A DNA stretch of 64,000 nucleotides from Algibacter lectus (GCF_900112395.1 NZ_FOLN01000014.1:1-64000); one strand, 5' to 3'; numbered from the stretch's first letter, positions 16,783 to 25,247 are shown. Program-made: numbers and translations. The notes: generated by a model not told the origin, from the sequence alone.

Positions 16783-17568
16783 TTATTTACCACCGTTAGC
16801 TTGTAAATCGGTAATACACTGTGCATCTAGTTGAGGAGCAGTGCTCATACCTGCCATGTCGCTTAGGTTTGCTGCAGATTCTGATGCCCAATACATTAAG
16901 CAGTTTTCTATATCGCAATGTTTTGGGTGTTCTTCATCTTCATGTTCACTTTGTAGTGGTGTGCCTAAATTTGTGAGTCCTAATATATGTCCGAATTCAT
17001 GGTTAATTACTGTCGTTTCTAGCAATGTTCTGTCCGGTTCAAATGGACTGTTACTAAAGCTTTCTACTGTTTCTTGATAAATAACAAACGAGGTATTCCA
17101 GTAAGCTGTTCCTAACACAACGGTGTTGTTTTCTTCGGAATCATTATCAGATTTTCCATCAGAAAAATAAGCCCAAACCGCAATTTGGTTACTTGTGTTG
17201 TAGTGTGTTCTGTGTTCTATTTCTATGTCGGCAATATCTTCTAAACTATAAGTGGTTTTTCCTGGAGATGGGATAGCTCTTTTTTCAACAGTAATACCAT
17301 TTGGTTTATAGGTTCTGTTTTCTAAAAAAGTAGTGAAATTGTTTAAGGCACTTTCGGTAGGTTCAAAACCTTCTACATAAACGACTTCAATAATCATGCT
17401 TGTAAAGGTGTTGTCTGATAGTAAATCGCGAGCCGAACTACCTGTGGTTTGTCGGTTTAATACTTTTGATACAGTATTATCTGTATCATTGTCTTCTCCC
17501 GATTCGTCTTTAGAACATGCGCTTATTATTAAAAGGAATAGAAAGGAAATTAATATTTTAAACTTCAT
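16783..17568 (-). CDS. Zinc metalloprotease lipoprotein (metzincin-type)
   Basis: A 261-residue lipoprotein. The signal peptide ends in IISAC (Cys about 17). The catalytic zinc motif is HEFGHILGLTNLG (about 190-202): two His and Glu plus a Gly-turn, but the third ligand position of the metzincin HExxHxxGxxH is replaced by Asn, with a possible alternative His among EHEDEEHPKHC just after. A CLMYW segment (about 223-227) looks like the Met-turn. Known Bacteroidota membrane metalloproteases have this layout. It probably acts on the periplasmic or outer surface. It precedes the barrel gene in an operon within the ECF/FecR neighbourhood. No ECF motif with correct spacing precedes it. Confidence 0.78.
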   Translation of the reverse strand: MKFKILISFLFLLIISACSKDESGEDNDTDNTVSKVLNRQTTGSSARDLLSDNTFTSMIIEVVYVEGFEPTESALNNFTTFLENRTYKPNGITVEKRAIPSPGKTTYSLEDIADIEIEHRTHYNTSNQIAVWAYFSDGKSDNDSEENNTVVLGTAYWNTSFVIYQETVESFSNSPFEPDRTLLETTVINHEFGHILGLTNLGTPLQSEHEDEEHPKHCDIENCLMYWASESAANLSDMAGMSTAPQLDAQCITDLQANGGK

Positions 17569-17589
17569 TGTATTGTATTTTAATTTTGT

Positions 17590-17621
17590 AAAGCAGCTGC
17601 CTATAAATAGACAGTTGCTTT
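17590..17621 (-). terminator. Hairpin between lipoprotein and metalloprotease genes
   Basis: AAAGCAGCTGCCTAT pairs with ATAGACAGTTGCTTT around a 2-base loop, with minor mismatches. It probably ends the upstream lipoprotein transcript (minus strand), but the following T-tract is weak. Confidence 0.45.
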
Positions 17622-17656
17622 TACCATAACTTACGGAACAAATGCTAAACTAGTTT

Positions 17657-18715
17657 TTAAATTTGAGTTAAAACTAATGTAATAGCTGAATTTGTTGAGC
17701 TTTGCAGAGAGATAGAGCTTTGAGAAAAACTTGTAACTTCCCAAGTATTATTTAATAATTCGAAAGAAGCGTTTCCTGTAAAAGTTAAATTTAAAAATAC
17801 TTCAAGCTCAGATGCTACGGTATAAGTACCTTCAATATCGCTTATTGTTGTGTTTACTGTGTTTTCTGCAGTACAATTTAAATCGTTAGCAAAATCGATA
17901 GTGTAATCGGCATAGTCATTTGCAGTGTTAACGCTAGCAGATATAAAAGATTCTACTTTAAAAACACCATCAACTAAAATGGTTTCTAAGGTGTCAGCGT
18001 TTTCCTCTGCGTCTTCCATAGCTTCGTCGTTTTCTAAACAATTTGTAATTGCAGTTTGTAAATCTGCATCACTACTAAGTTCTATTGCGGTATTGCTTTC
18101 TCCTGTTAATGTTGCTGTAATGGGGTAGTTAATTGAGAATAAAGCATCGTTATCAAAATTATTCATATAAGTGTACAATTGTTGTTCAGATTCTATAACA
18201 ACACTTCCGGTTTGTTCTGCGCTTAAATCGTAAGTTAAAATTGTAATTGGGAAATCGATATTAATACAGTTTATAGCATCTTCAGCTTCATTTTCGGCCG
18301 CTTCACAAGCATCAATAAGTGCATCGTATTCCGCCTGATTTGCTACTTGTACTTCGATATAGTTACTTAGCTTAACTGTTAATGGGAATTGAAATTCAAT
18401 GCTGTCATCATCATTTGTAAACTGTCCTAAAATATTTAAAACAAGTTGGTAATCTGCTTGACTAATTAAAGTAATTTCTGTGTCATTAACTGTAGCGGTT
18501 AATGGAAATAAAATAGAAGAGCAAGATACACCATCTAAAAAATCATCAAAACTACCATCGTACATAGACGAGCGTTCTAAGTTGTTTGCTGTTGGTGATG
18601 TTGCAGAATTTGTATTTGGGTTTTGTCCGTTTTCGTTATCAATTTCATCTTGACAAGATGTGAAACTCAAAATTGATGTTAATAGGATTGCTGTTAATAA
18701 TTTTAAATTTTTCAT
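17657..18715 (-). CDS. Lipoprotein with three repeated modules, ECF-promoter controlled
   Basis: A 352-residue lipoprotein. I use the ATG at 18715, which gives a signal peptide ending in SFTSC; the earlier in-frame ATG at 18754 adds a basic leader. The mature protein has an acidic Asn-rich linker and then three copies of a ~65-residue module: a Cys followed by a strand of the form I.FP.T....... and a helix-like QADYQLVLNIL / EQQLYTYM / DADLQTAI. Acidic Ala/Glu-rich segments follow modules 2 and 3 (EAAENEAEDAINC, DEAMEDAEENADT). The function is unknown. The ECF motif at 18781-18808 and the divergent sigma-factor gene suggest that it belongs to that regulon. Confidence 0.7.
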   Translation of the reverse strand: MKNLKLLTAILLTSILSFTSCQDEIDNENGQNPNTNSATSPTANNLERSSMYDGSFDDFLDGVSCSSILFPLTATVNDTEITLISQADYQLVLNILGQFTNDDDSIEFQFPLTVKLSNYIEVQVANQAEYDALIDACEAAENEAEDAINCINIDFPITILTYDLSAEQTGSVVIESEQQLYTYMNNFDNDALFSINYPITATLTGESNTAIELSSDADLQTAITNCLENDEAMEDAEENADTLETILVDGVFKVESFISASVNTANDYADYTIDFANDLNCTAENTVNTTISDIEGTYTVASELEVFLNLTFTGNASFELLNNTWEVTSFSQSSISLQSSTNSAITLVLTQI

Positions 18716-18780
18716 GTTTTTAATTTTTAGGGTTTTTATAATTTTCTTTTTCACAGCCGTTTTTTTCGCCGTTCTGTAAT

Positions 18781-18808
18781 TAAGACCCTTAGATATAAGT
18801 TTACCCTA
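18781..18808 (-). promoter_or_regulatory. Predicted ECF-sigma promoter
   Basis: Minus strand: TAGGGTAAA then GTCTTA, 13 bases between GGTAAA and GTCTTA, as at 16112-16139 and 19449-19476. It lies 66 bases before the lipoprotein start and in the divergent gap facing the sigma-factor gene. Confidence 0.65.
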
Positions 18809-18918
18809 TGATTTTTTTAAAAATATTTGAAATTAAATATAAGTCACTGTTTATCAGTGTGTATTGCTGTTGATTTTTTTTGTTATATTTTTACCGCATA
18901 TCAATTTGTATAAACTTT

Positions 18919-19440
18919 ATGAATAGCCCCAAGCATAAACTTTGCGAAGAATCTCATTTTAACACCTTTTACACAGAACATATTCAAGCCGCAAGTAATT
19001 TTGCCTTTTATAAGTGTGGAAATAGTGATGCATCTTTAGATTATGTACAAGATGCGTTTGCTAAAATTTGGGAAAATTGTTCTAAAATAGATTTCTCTAA
19101 AGCCAAAACATATCTGTTTACCACGGTTAATAATTTATTTTTAAATACTATTCGACACCAAAAGGTGGTGCTAAATTATGCAAAAGAATCGCCATATTTA
19201 GATGAAACTAATTTGAATCCAGAATATATAATGGAGGAAGATGAGTTTAAGCAAAAACTTATGTTGGTTATTGAGAACTTAAGCCCAGAACAACGGGAGG
19301 TTTTTTTATTGAATAGAATAGAAGATAAAAAATATAGAGAGATAGCCGAATTGTTAGATATATCTCAAAAAACAGTTGAAAAACGAATGTCGGCAGCCTT
19401 AAAAATATTAAGAAGTAAAATTGAAGACTTAAAAATTTAA
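18919..19440 (+). CDS. ECF RNA polymerase sigma factor (FecI-like)
   Basis: A 173-residue sigma-70 family protein with regions 2 and 4 only. Region 2: LDYVQDAFAKIWENC and KTYLFTTVNNLFLNTIRHQK (about 38-85). Region 4: LSPEQREVFLLNRIEDKKYREIAE and a helix-turn-helix LLDISQKTVEKRMSAALKIL (about 120-168). I use the ATG at 18919; the frame's first ATG (18880) adds 13 residues. It is followed by fecR and a TonB receptor, the classical FecI-FecR-FecA order. It probably directs transcription from the three GGTAAA-N13-GTCTTA motifs nearby, including the one before fecR, which would give positive feedback on its own regulator and receptor. Confidence 0.92.
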   Translation: MNSPKHKLCEESHFNTFYTEHIQAASNFAFYKCGNSDASLDYVQDAFAKIWENCSKIDFSKAKTYLFTTVNNLFLNTIRHQKVVLNYAKESPYLDETNLNPEYIMEEDEFKQKLMLVIENLSPEQREVFLLNRIEDKKYREIAELLDISQKTVEKRMSAALKILRSKIEDLKI

Positions 19441-19448
19441 TTTTTTAG

Positions 19449-19476
19449 TAGGGTAAATAAATAATAAGGTGTCTTA
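19449..19476 (+). promoter_or_regulatory. Predicted ECF-sigma promoter of fecR
   Basis: TAGGGTAAA (19449-19457) and GTCTTA (19471-19476), 13 bases apart, just after the sigma-factor stop. The fecR ATG is 20 bases downstream, so the leader would be very short. It is the plus-strand member of the three-copy motif set. Confidence 0.65.
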
Positions 19477-19495
19477 TAGTTGTATAGCATAAAAT

Positions 19496-20410
19496 ATGAA
19501 TAAAGAAAACGACATATTAAAATGGTTTGAAGGAGAAATGTCTTTGGAGGATATTAAAAACAAATATCCTTTGGAAGATTTTTCGAATCTAGAAAAAATG
19601 GGCTTCTATTCTAAGCAGATTGAAGTGCCAAAAATAGATGCAGAACAAGCTCTGGCCGATTTTAAGAAAAGATCATTTAAAAAAGAAGAAACCAAGGTTG
19701 TTCCATTAAACTTTAAAACGTTTATGAAGGTTGCAGCTGTATTGGTTGTGTTATTAACATCATCTTACTTTTTGTTTTTTAATCATACCACATCTTATTC
19801 AACTGAAATTGCTCAAACCGAAACTCTAAAATTACCCGATAATTCTGAAGTGATACTGAATGCACAGTCGGAGTTAGCCTTCAATAAAAAAGAATGGAAC
19901 CAAAATAGAAGTTTAACCTTGAAAGGTGAAGCTTTTTTTAAAGTAACAAAAGGTAAAAAGTTTACTGTAGATACCGATGCTGGGAGTATTCAGGTTTTAG
20001 GAACGCAATTTAATGTTAAGGAACGCGATAATTATTTTGAGGTACAATGCTACGAAGGCTCGGTTAGTGTTACACATAAAAATAATAAAACCATTTTAAC
20101 ACCAGGAAAATCTGTAAGAGTTGTTAATGGAGAACTTGTAGAGGTTAAGCCTTTTAATGCTGAAAACCCATCATGGTTGGCTAAAGAATCTAGTTTTAGT
20201 GAGGTGCCGTTGTGGCAAGTAATAAACGAGCTAGAAGTTCAGTATGATATTGTTATCGATGCGGGTAAAATTGATGCCGAGCAGATGTTTTCTGGAACTT
20301 TTACACATAACGATAAAAACATAGCTCTGCAATCTGTAACTATTCCGCTTAAATTGAGTTACGCTATAACGGGGAAAAACGTTGAGTTTTATAACTATGA
20401 ATCTAACTAA
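19496..20410 (+). CDS. FecR-family anti-sigma factor
   Basis: A 304-residue inner-membrane regulator. The cytoplasmic N-terminal ~70 residues should bind the sigma factor. One transmembrane helix (about 78-96, VAAVLVVLLTSSYFLFF) follows, then the periplasmic FecR domain (about 110-205: ETLKLPDNSEVILNAQSEL, GEAFFKVTKGKKFTVDT, VLGTQFNVK) and a C-terminal DUF4974 domain (about 235-300), which contacts the receptor's STN domain in this family. It has its own ECF promoter and overlaps the receptor gene by 14 bases, so the two are translationally coupled. Confidence 0.93.
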   Translation: MNKENDILKWFEGEMSLEDIKNKYPLEDFSNLEKMGFYSKQIEVPKIDAEQALADFKKRSFKKEETKVVPLNFKTFMKVAAVLVVLLTSSYFLFFNHTTSYSTEIAQTETLKLPDNSEVILNAQSELAFNKKEWNQNRSLTLKGEAFFKVTKGKKFTVDTDAGSIQVLGTQFNVKERDNYFEVQCYEGSVSVTHKNNKTILTPGKSVRVVNGELVEVKPFNAENPSWLAKESSFSEVPLWQVINELEVQYDIVIDAGKIDAEQMFSGTFTHNDKNIALQSVTIPLKLSYAITGKNVEFYNYESN

Positions 20411-22943
20411 AATTTATTTTGTTTTAATTTTATTCAGTGGTTTCTTTTCTTTCGGATTTCAATCTCAAGATAAGAAGCCGTTAATTGATGTTATTGCAGA
20501 AATTGAAACCAAATTTGATGTTAAGTTTTCGTATTCGGTAACAGATGTGGATCAGGTTTTTGTTGAAGCTTTTAAGGATTCAGAATCTCTTCAATTTATA
20601 ATAGACAAGTTAAATGCAGGCACAAATTTAAATTTTAAATTACTTAACGAGCGGTATATTACCATTTCTACCATCGAAAAAACTATTTCGCTGTGCGGTG
20701 TTTTAATAGATAACTTAGAGCAGTTGCCTTTGCTTGGAGCTTCCGTGGTAATTAATAATAGATCTAAAGGTGTTATTACAGATATAGAAGGTCGATTTCA
20801 GTTAAGTAATATTCCCATTAATGAAACTATAGAAATTCGTTTTTTAGGGTTTAAATCTCTAACATTTAAAGCTAGTGAGCTGAGGTCTTTAGATGGTTTT
20901 TGTAAAACCATAATAATGGAAGAAGAAAGTCAGGCGCTGAATAAAATATTAATATCTAAGTTTTTAACAACAGGCTTGCAGAAACGTATTGATGGAAGTA
21001 CGGTTTTAAATACGGCTAAATTTGGAGTGTTACCAGGGTTAACAGATCCCGATGTTTTGCAGTCTATACAAGCTTTACCTGGTGTAGAAAGCGTAAATGA
21101 AAGTATTGCTAATATTAATGTACGCGGTGGTACAAACGACCAGAACTTAATACTTTGGGACGGTATTAAAATGTATCATTCAGGACACTTTTTTGGTTTA
21201 ATATCTGCTTACAATCCATATTTAACAAACCAAGTAGTGGTTACTAAAAATGGAACGCCAAGTGAATTTAGTGATGGTGTTTCTAGTACCATTAATATGT
21301 CTACTAAAAATGAAGTAAATAATACATTTTCTGGAGGTTTTGGCGCTAATTTAATGCATGCCGATGTGTTTTTAGAAATACCTATTAGTAAAAAAATGGC
21401 TTTGCATGTTTCTGGTAGACGCTCGTTTACCGATGTTTTTAATTCACCAACTTATGATAATTATTTTGAACGTAGTTTTCAGGATAGTGAGTTAACAACT
21501 AATAGTGATAACATAAGTGAAGGTAACCGAAGTTCAGATTTTTTCTTTTACGATTATACAGCGAAATTATTGTTCGATTTAAATGAAAATCATCAGTTTC
21601 GTGCAAACGTAATTGGTATTAATAATAATTTAGATTATACCGAAACATATACAGATAATGACGATAATGTAAATTCTAAAACCAGTAATTTACAGCAAGA
21701 TAATATTGGTTTTGGTGGAAGCTGGAATGCAACGTGGAATGAGAGATTCACAACAGAAGCCTCTGTTTTTTATTCAAACTACAATGTAGATGCTACAGAT
21801 AATAGAATTGAAACCAACCAGCAACTAACCCAAGCAAATGAAGTCTTAGAAACCGGTTTTAAGCTTAATACTAAGTTTAAGATAAATGCATATTTACATT
21901 TTTTAAACGGTTATCAATTTAGTGAAATTGGTATTTTGAATGAAACTACGGTAAGTGCACCATCTTATGAGAAAACGAAAAAGGATGTTCTTCTAAATCA
22001 TGCCTTGTTCAGTGAAATTGAATTTAATAAAAACAATACATATTTACGAGTAGGTGTAAGAGGAAATTATTTTCAGAAATTTAATAAACTTGTTATTGAG
22101 CCGCGATTAAATTTTAGGCAAAAACTTTCAGAACAAATAGCGTTTAAACTACAAGGCGAATTTAAAAATCAATCGGCAAATCAAATTATTGATTTTCAGG
22201 ACGATTTTTTAGGTGTTGAAAATAGAAGATGGATTCTAGCAAACGAAAATGATATTCCAATATCTGAAAGTAAACAAGTGTCTTTAGGTTTCGAGTTTAA
22301 TAAAAATAATTGGTTAATGGATGTTGAAGGCTTCTATAAACAAGTTGATGGAATTACGGCTTCAAACCAAGGGTTTTATAATAATTTTCAGTTTGTTAAT
22401 GCCACCGGAAATTATACGGCAAAAGGTGCTGAGTTTTTAATTAATAAAACAGCCAATAAGTATAGTACATGGCTTAGTTATACTTACAGTCAAAATAATT
22501 ACAAATTTCAAAGTTTTAGCCCTTCTGTATTTCCTAATAATGTAGATATACGGCATTCGGTATCATTAGCTGTAAATTATAATGTTTTAAAGCAGTTAGA
22601 ACTATCCATTGGTGGTATGTGGCGTTCAGGCCAGCCTTACACTAAACCTGTTGAAGGTAATGAGACGGTTAGGGATGGGAATGATGTTTTGGTGAATTAT
22701 AGTGATCCAAATAGTTCTAACCTTGATGATTTTATAAGATTAGATGCTTCAATAAATTATGCCTTTCAAGTTACCGAAACTGTACATGGGGCTTTAAGAG
22801 CAGGGGTATTTAATGTTTTAGGGAAGCAGAACGTTATAAATAGGTATTATGAAGTTAACCCAGAAGACTCTAATACTGCCATTCAAATAGATAATAAATC
22901 CCTTGATTTAACTCCAAATTTAAGTCTTAGATTCAATTTTTAA
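20397..22943 (+). CDS. TonB-dependent receptor with STN signalling domain
   Basis: An 848-residue outer-membrane receptor. Order: signal peptide (about 1-22), STN domain (about 30-95, FKDSESLQFIIDKLNAGTNL), carboxypeptidase-regulatory-like domain (about 100-185, GVLIDNLEQLPLLGASVVIN, KGVITDIEGRFQL), plug (about 205-310, GVESVNESIANINVRGGTNDQ) and a 22-strand-type barrel ending LTPNLSLRFNF with a terminal Phe. No SusD partner follows, so it is not a SusC-type sugar porter. The STN domain plus the adjacent FecI/FecR genes point to ligand-triggered cell-surface signalling. The ligand is unknown; metal chelate or peptide are possible. I chose the ATG at 20397 because it gives a normal signal peptide. 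Confidence 0.92.
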   Translation: MNLTKIYFVLILFSGFFSFGFQSQDKKPLIDVIAEIETKFDVKFSYSVTDVDQVFVEAFKDSESLQFIIDKLNAGTNLNFKLLNERYITISTIEKTISLCGVLIDNLEQLPLLGASVVINNRSKGVITDIEGRFQLSNIPINETIEIRFLGFKSLTFKASELRSLDGFCKTIIMEEESQALNKILISKFLTTGLQKRIDGSTVLNTAKFGVLPGLTDPDVLQSIQALPGVESVNESIANINVRGGTNDQNLILWDGIKMYHSGHFFGLISAYNPYLTNQVVVTKNGTPSEFSDGVSSTINMSTKNEVNNTFSGGFGANLMHADVFLEIPISKKMALHVSGRRSFTDVFNSPTYDNYFERSFQDSELTTNSDNISEGNRSSDFFFYDYTAKLLFDLNENHQFRANVIGINNNLDYTETYTDNDDNVNSKTSNLQQDNIGFGGSWNATWNERFTTEASVFYSNYNVDATDNRIETNQQLTQANEVLETGFKLNTKFKINAYLHFLNGYQFSEIGILNETTVSAPSYEKTKKDVLLNHALFSEIEFNKNNTYLRVGVRGNYFQKFNKLVIEPRLNFRQKLSEQIAFKLQGEFKNQSANQIIDFQDDFLGVENRRWILANENDIPISESKQVSLGFEFNKNNWLMDVEGFYKQVDGITASNQGFYNNFQFVNATGNYTAKGAEFLINKTANKYSTWLSYTYSQNNYKFQSFSPSVFPNNVDIRHSVSLAVNYNVLKQLELSIGGMWRSGQPYTKPVEGNETVRDGNDVLVNYSDPNSSNLDDFIRLDASINYAFQVTETVHGALRAGVFNVLGKQNVINRYYEVNPEDSNTAIQIDNKSLDLTPNLSLRFNF

Positions 22944-22996
22944 TCCGTTTAAAAGTTTTAATTACTCGATTAAATACATTTTTTACCGCTAAAATG

Positions 22997-23026
22997 TTGT
23001 GTAACGTAAAAATAAGTGTATCTTTG
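22997..23026 (+). promoter_or_regulatory. Promoter, Bacteroidota consensus
   Basis: TTG (22997-22999), 19 bases, TATCTTTG (23019-23026). This is an excellent match to the -33/-7 pattern, in a stretch with no gene for the next 440 bases. Expected transcription start is about 23032. Confidence 0.65.
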
Positions 23027-23031
23027 CTTTA

Positions 23032-23335
23032 GCTAAGACGTTGGTTTTTAAAAAATTAGAATGAAAATGTGTTATTCTTGAAAAAAGAAAGAAATTTTGA
23101 GTTTAATTGAATTTCAACAGATATAATTTAAGGAATATTTATTTTATCAATTTTAGCCGTAAAGAGTAAATTTTAATTGCGTCAGTTTTGATTTAATTTA
23201 AAAAATAATATCACTCATTTATAGATCTTTTTAAAAGGTTTTAAATTGAGTTTAGTGAAAGAAAAGTTTAGTTTTATTTAGTTTAGTTTAGTTAGTTGTT
23301 AAAAAAGTGCAGAAATCATTCTGCACTTTTTTTAT
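23032..23335 (+). ncRNA. Candidate small non-coding RNA of about 300 nt
   Basis: Bounded by a consensus promoter (22997-23026) and a strong intrinsic terminator (23302-23331 plus T-run), with no open frame of useful length inside and no ribosome-binding signal. The sequence is very AT-rich and contains repeated TTTAG units just before the terminator (TTTAGTTTAGTTTAG-like, 23268-23291). It has none of the conserved blocks of RNase P RNA, tmRNA or SRP RNA that I would recognise. It may be an sRNA or a decayed gene; expression is not shown. Confidence 0.4.
23302..23335 (+). terminator. Strong rho-independent terminator
   Basis: AAAAAGTGCAGAA (23302-23314), loop ATCA, TTCTGCACTTTTT (23319-23331), continuing into TT. 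A perfect 13-bp stem upstream of the separate mdh promoter region. Confidence 0.88.
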
Positions 23336-23470
23336 TTCAAAAAGTGGGGTATTTATATGCGTTCTTGTTAAAGAAATAGAAGATAAATTCGTAAATTTGC
23401 TTGACCGGAATTCTGTGTTTTAAGGGTTTTGTCGACTAAATATTATAATAATTTTATTAAAATTAAACTT

Positions 23471-24397
23471 ATGAAAGTAACTGTAGTAGGAGCAGGAGCA
23501 GTAGGCGCAAGTTGCGCAGAATATATTGCAATTAAAAATTTCGCATCAGAAGTCGTTTTGTTAGACATCAAAGAAGGCTATGCTGAAGGAAAAGCCATGG
23601 ATTTAATGCAAACCGCATCATTAAACGGTTTTGATACTAAAATCACTGGAGTAACTAACGATTATAGTAAAACAGCAGATAGTAATATTTGTGTAATTAC
23701 TTCTGGTATTCCTCGTAAGCCAGGAATGACTCGTGAAGAGTTAATTGGGATTAATGCAGGAATTGTAAAAACAGTATCTTCTAGTTTAATTGAGCACTCT
23801 CCAAATACAATTATTATTGTTGTGAGTAACCCAATGGATACTATGACATATTTAGTGCACAAAACAACTAGCTTACCAAAGAATAGAATTATTGGTATGG
23901 GTGGTGCTTTAGATTCAGCTCGTTTTAAATACAGATTAGCAGAAGCTTTAGAAGCTCCTATTAGTGATGTTGACGGTATGGTAATTGGTGGCCATAGTGA
24001 TAAAGGTATGGTGCCATTAACATCTCATGCTACAAGAAATTCTATTAAAGTTTCTGAGTTTTTAAGTGAAGAGCGTTTAGAACAAGTTGTTGCAGATACT
24101 AAAGTTGGTGGAGCAACACTTACAGGTTTATTAGGAACGTCTGCTTGGTATGCGCCAGGTGCAGCAGTAAGTGGTTTAGTTCAAGCTATTGCTTGCGATC
24201 AAAAGAAAATGTTCCCATGTTCAACTTATTTGGAAGGTGAATACGGATTAAACGATATTTGTATTGGTGTACCTGTAATTTTAGGTAAAAACGGTATCGA
24301 GCAAATTATCGATATTCCTTTAAGTGATGCTGAAAAAGCACACATGCAAGCAAGTGCAGAAGGTGTAACAAAAACTAATGGTTTATTAGAATTATAG
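23471..24397 (+). CDS. mdh: Malate dehydrogenase
   Basis: NAD-dependent malate/oxaloacetate interconversion in the TCA cycle; 308 residues of the LDH-like MDH group usual in Bacteroidota. Visible: Rossmann motif VVGAGAVGASCAEY (about 4-17), acidic NAD-binding end of strand 2 (LLDIKEGYAEGKAMDL), mobile loop GIPRKPGMTREEL with substrate-binding Arg, VVSNPMDTMTYL, and catalytic GGHSDKGMVPL with His (about 175). I chose the ATG at 23471, not the in-frame ATG 42 bases upstream, because the former gives the canonical N-terminus. A TAAATTTG box at 23392-23399 is the likely -7 element, giving a leader of about 65 bases. Confidence 0.96.
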   Translation: MKVTVVGAGAVGASCAEYIAIKNFASEVVLLDIKEGYAEGKAMDLMQTASLNGFDTKITGVTNDYSKTADSNICVITSGIPRKPGMTREELIGINAGIVKTVSSSLIEHSPNTIIIVVSNPMDTMTYLVHKTTSLPKNRIIGMGGALDSARFKYRLAEALEAPISDVDGMVIGGHSDKGMVPLTSHATRNSIKVSEFLSEERLEQVVADTKVGGATLTGLLGTSAWYAPGAAVSGLVQAIACDQKKMFPCSTYLEGEYGLNDICIGVPVILGKNGIEQIIDIPLSDAEKAHMQASAEGVTKTNGLLEL

Positions 24398-24429
24398 TCT
24401 TATAACCATTAATTTACATAAATATATAG

Positions 24430-24458
24430 AGGCTGTAGCAATACAGCCTTTATTTTTT
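24430..24458 (+). terminator. Terminator after mdh
   Basis: GGCTGTA (about 24431-24437), loop GCAA, TACAGCC, then a T-rich tract that runs directly into the promoter box of the next gene. Confidence 0.8.
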
Positions 24459-24466
24459 TATATTTG
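24459..24466 (+). promoter_or_regulatory. -7 box giving a probably leaderless mRNA
   Basis: TATATTTG matches the Bacteroidota -7 consensus exactly and ends only 4 bases before the ATG at 24471. Transcription should therefore start at or next to the start codon. Confidence 0.6.
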
Positions 24467-24470
24467 TCGC

Positions 24471-25079
24471 ATGCAATTAAAAAGGTACATAGGTGCTATA
24501 ATTTTTATTTTGAGTTTCTTGGCTGTTATATCTCAGCAGGAATTCAATGTACCTAATCAGGAAATTGTATTAGAGTTTAATCATGTTGAGGTTACTTCAA
24601 ATGAAGCTCAAACAGCGGTAGCACACGTAAAGCAACAACTACAAGCGCTTGGTGCAAATCAAATAAAAGTACAGCAAACGGCTCAAGGAAAATTAAAAAT
24701 CACCTACTACAGTGATGCCGATGTTGCTAGTATTAAAAAGACTTTTTCTAAAGATTTAGACAATAAAACTTTTAGTAAAAATAATAGAAAAACAGAATTA
24801 CCTACCCAAACACCAAATATCGCCTATAATCTCGATGTTTTCGAAATTCAGAATGCAAATACATCTGGTTGGGATCTCGATGGTAAGTGCGTATTAACTA
24901 CCGATACTAAAAGCGATCGTTTTTCAGATCCAAATATTTTCTTCTTTATAGAAGTTATAAATGTTTCGTTAGAAAATAACACTATTAAAACGGCTTATAA
25001 AGTGCGTAGAAATGTTTCAATTTCTACCGAAAATAATCTTCATAAAATACCCGAAGGTAGGGCAGGACCAACTTGCTAA
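24471..25079 (+). CDS. Conserved-looking hypothetical protein with N-terminal membrane anchor
   Basis: Unrecognised 202-residue protein. One hydrophobic segment at the N-terminus (about 6-21, YIGAIIFILSFLAVIS) could be a signal peptide or anchor. It is followed by a ~60-residue alpha/beta part (LEFNHVEVTSNEAQTAVAHVKQQLQALGANQIKVQQ) whose pattern recalls small ferredoxin-like or metal-chaperone-like folds but lacks a CxxC. A second half contains two Cys (about 140 and 202, the latter C-terminal). It lies between mdh and secDF on the same strand with its own -7 box and probably a leaderless transcript. No function is proposed. Confidence 0.6.
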   Translation: MQLKRYIGAIIFILSFLAVISQQEFNVPNQEIVLEFNHVEVTSNEAQTAVAHVKQQLQALGANQIKVQQTAQGKLKITYYSDADVASIKKTFSKDLDNKTFSKNNRKTELPTQTPNIAYNLDVFEIQNANTSGWDLDGKCVLTTDTKSDRFSDPNIFFFIEVINVSLENNTIKTAYKVRRNVSISTENNLHKIPEGRAGPTC

Positions 25080-25200
25080 ACCAATGGGTTTGTTAGGTTT
25101 TAGATGCCTTAGTGCATGTAAAAAGCCTCTCATGTTTCATTAAAAATTTCAAACACAATCAATTTCAACCTAAAAAGTGTCAAATATTGGCCGTAAATAA

Positions 25201-25208
25201 TATATTTG
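25201..25208 (+). promoter_or_regulatory. Promoter -7 box of secDF
   Basis: TATATTTG, exact consensus, 40 bases before the secDF ATG. No good TTG at the ideal -33 distance is visible. Confidence 0.5.
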
Positions 25209-25247
25209 CGCGTCGAAAAAGTTTTGACACACACTAAAATTACAACA

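Noticed and set aside
17600-17632. Possible fourth ECF promoter (GGTAAAA...TGTCTAT) before the metalloprotease gene
   Set aside because: Only 7 bases separate the two halves instead of 13, and the sequence is better explained as one arm of a hairpin.
23032-23335. tmRNA, RNase P RNA or SRP RNA
   Set aside because: The conserved sequence blocks of these RNAs are absent and the segment is far too AT-rich; it is reported only as an unknown candidate RNA.
25206-25247. Upstream start for secDF adding 14 residues
   Set aside because: It would begin inside the -7 promoter box region; the ATG at 25248 gives the normal N-terminal membrane segment.
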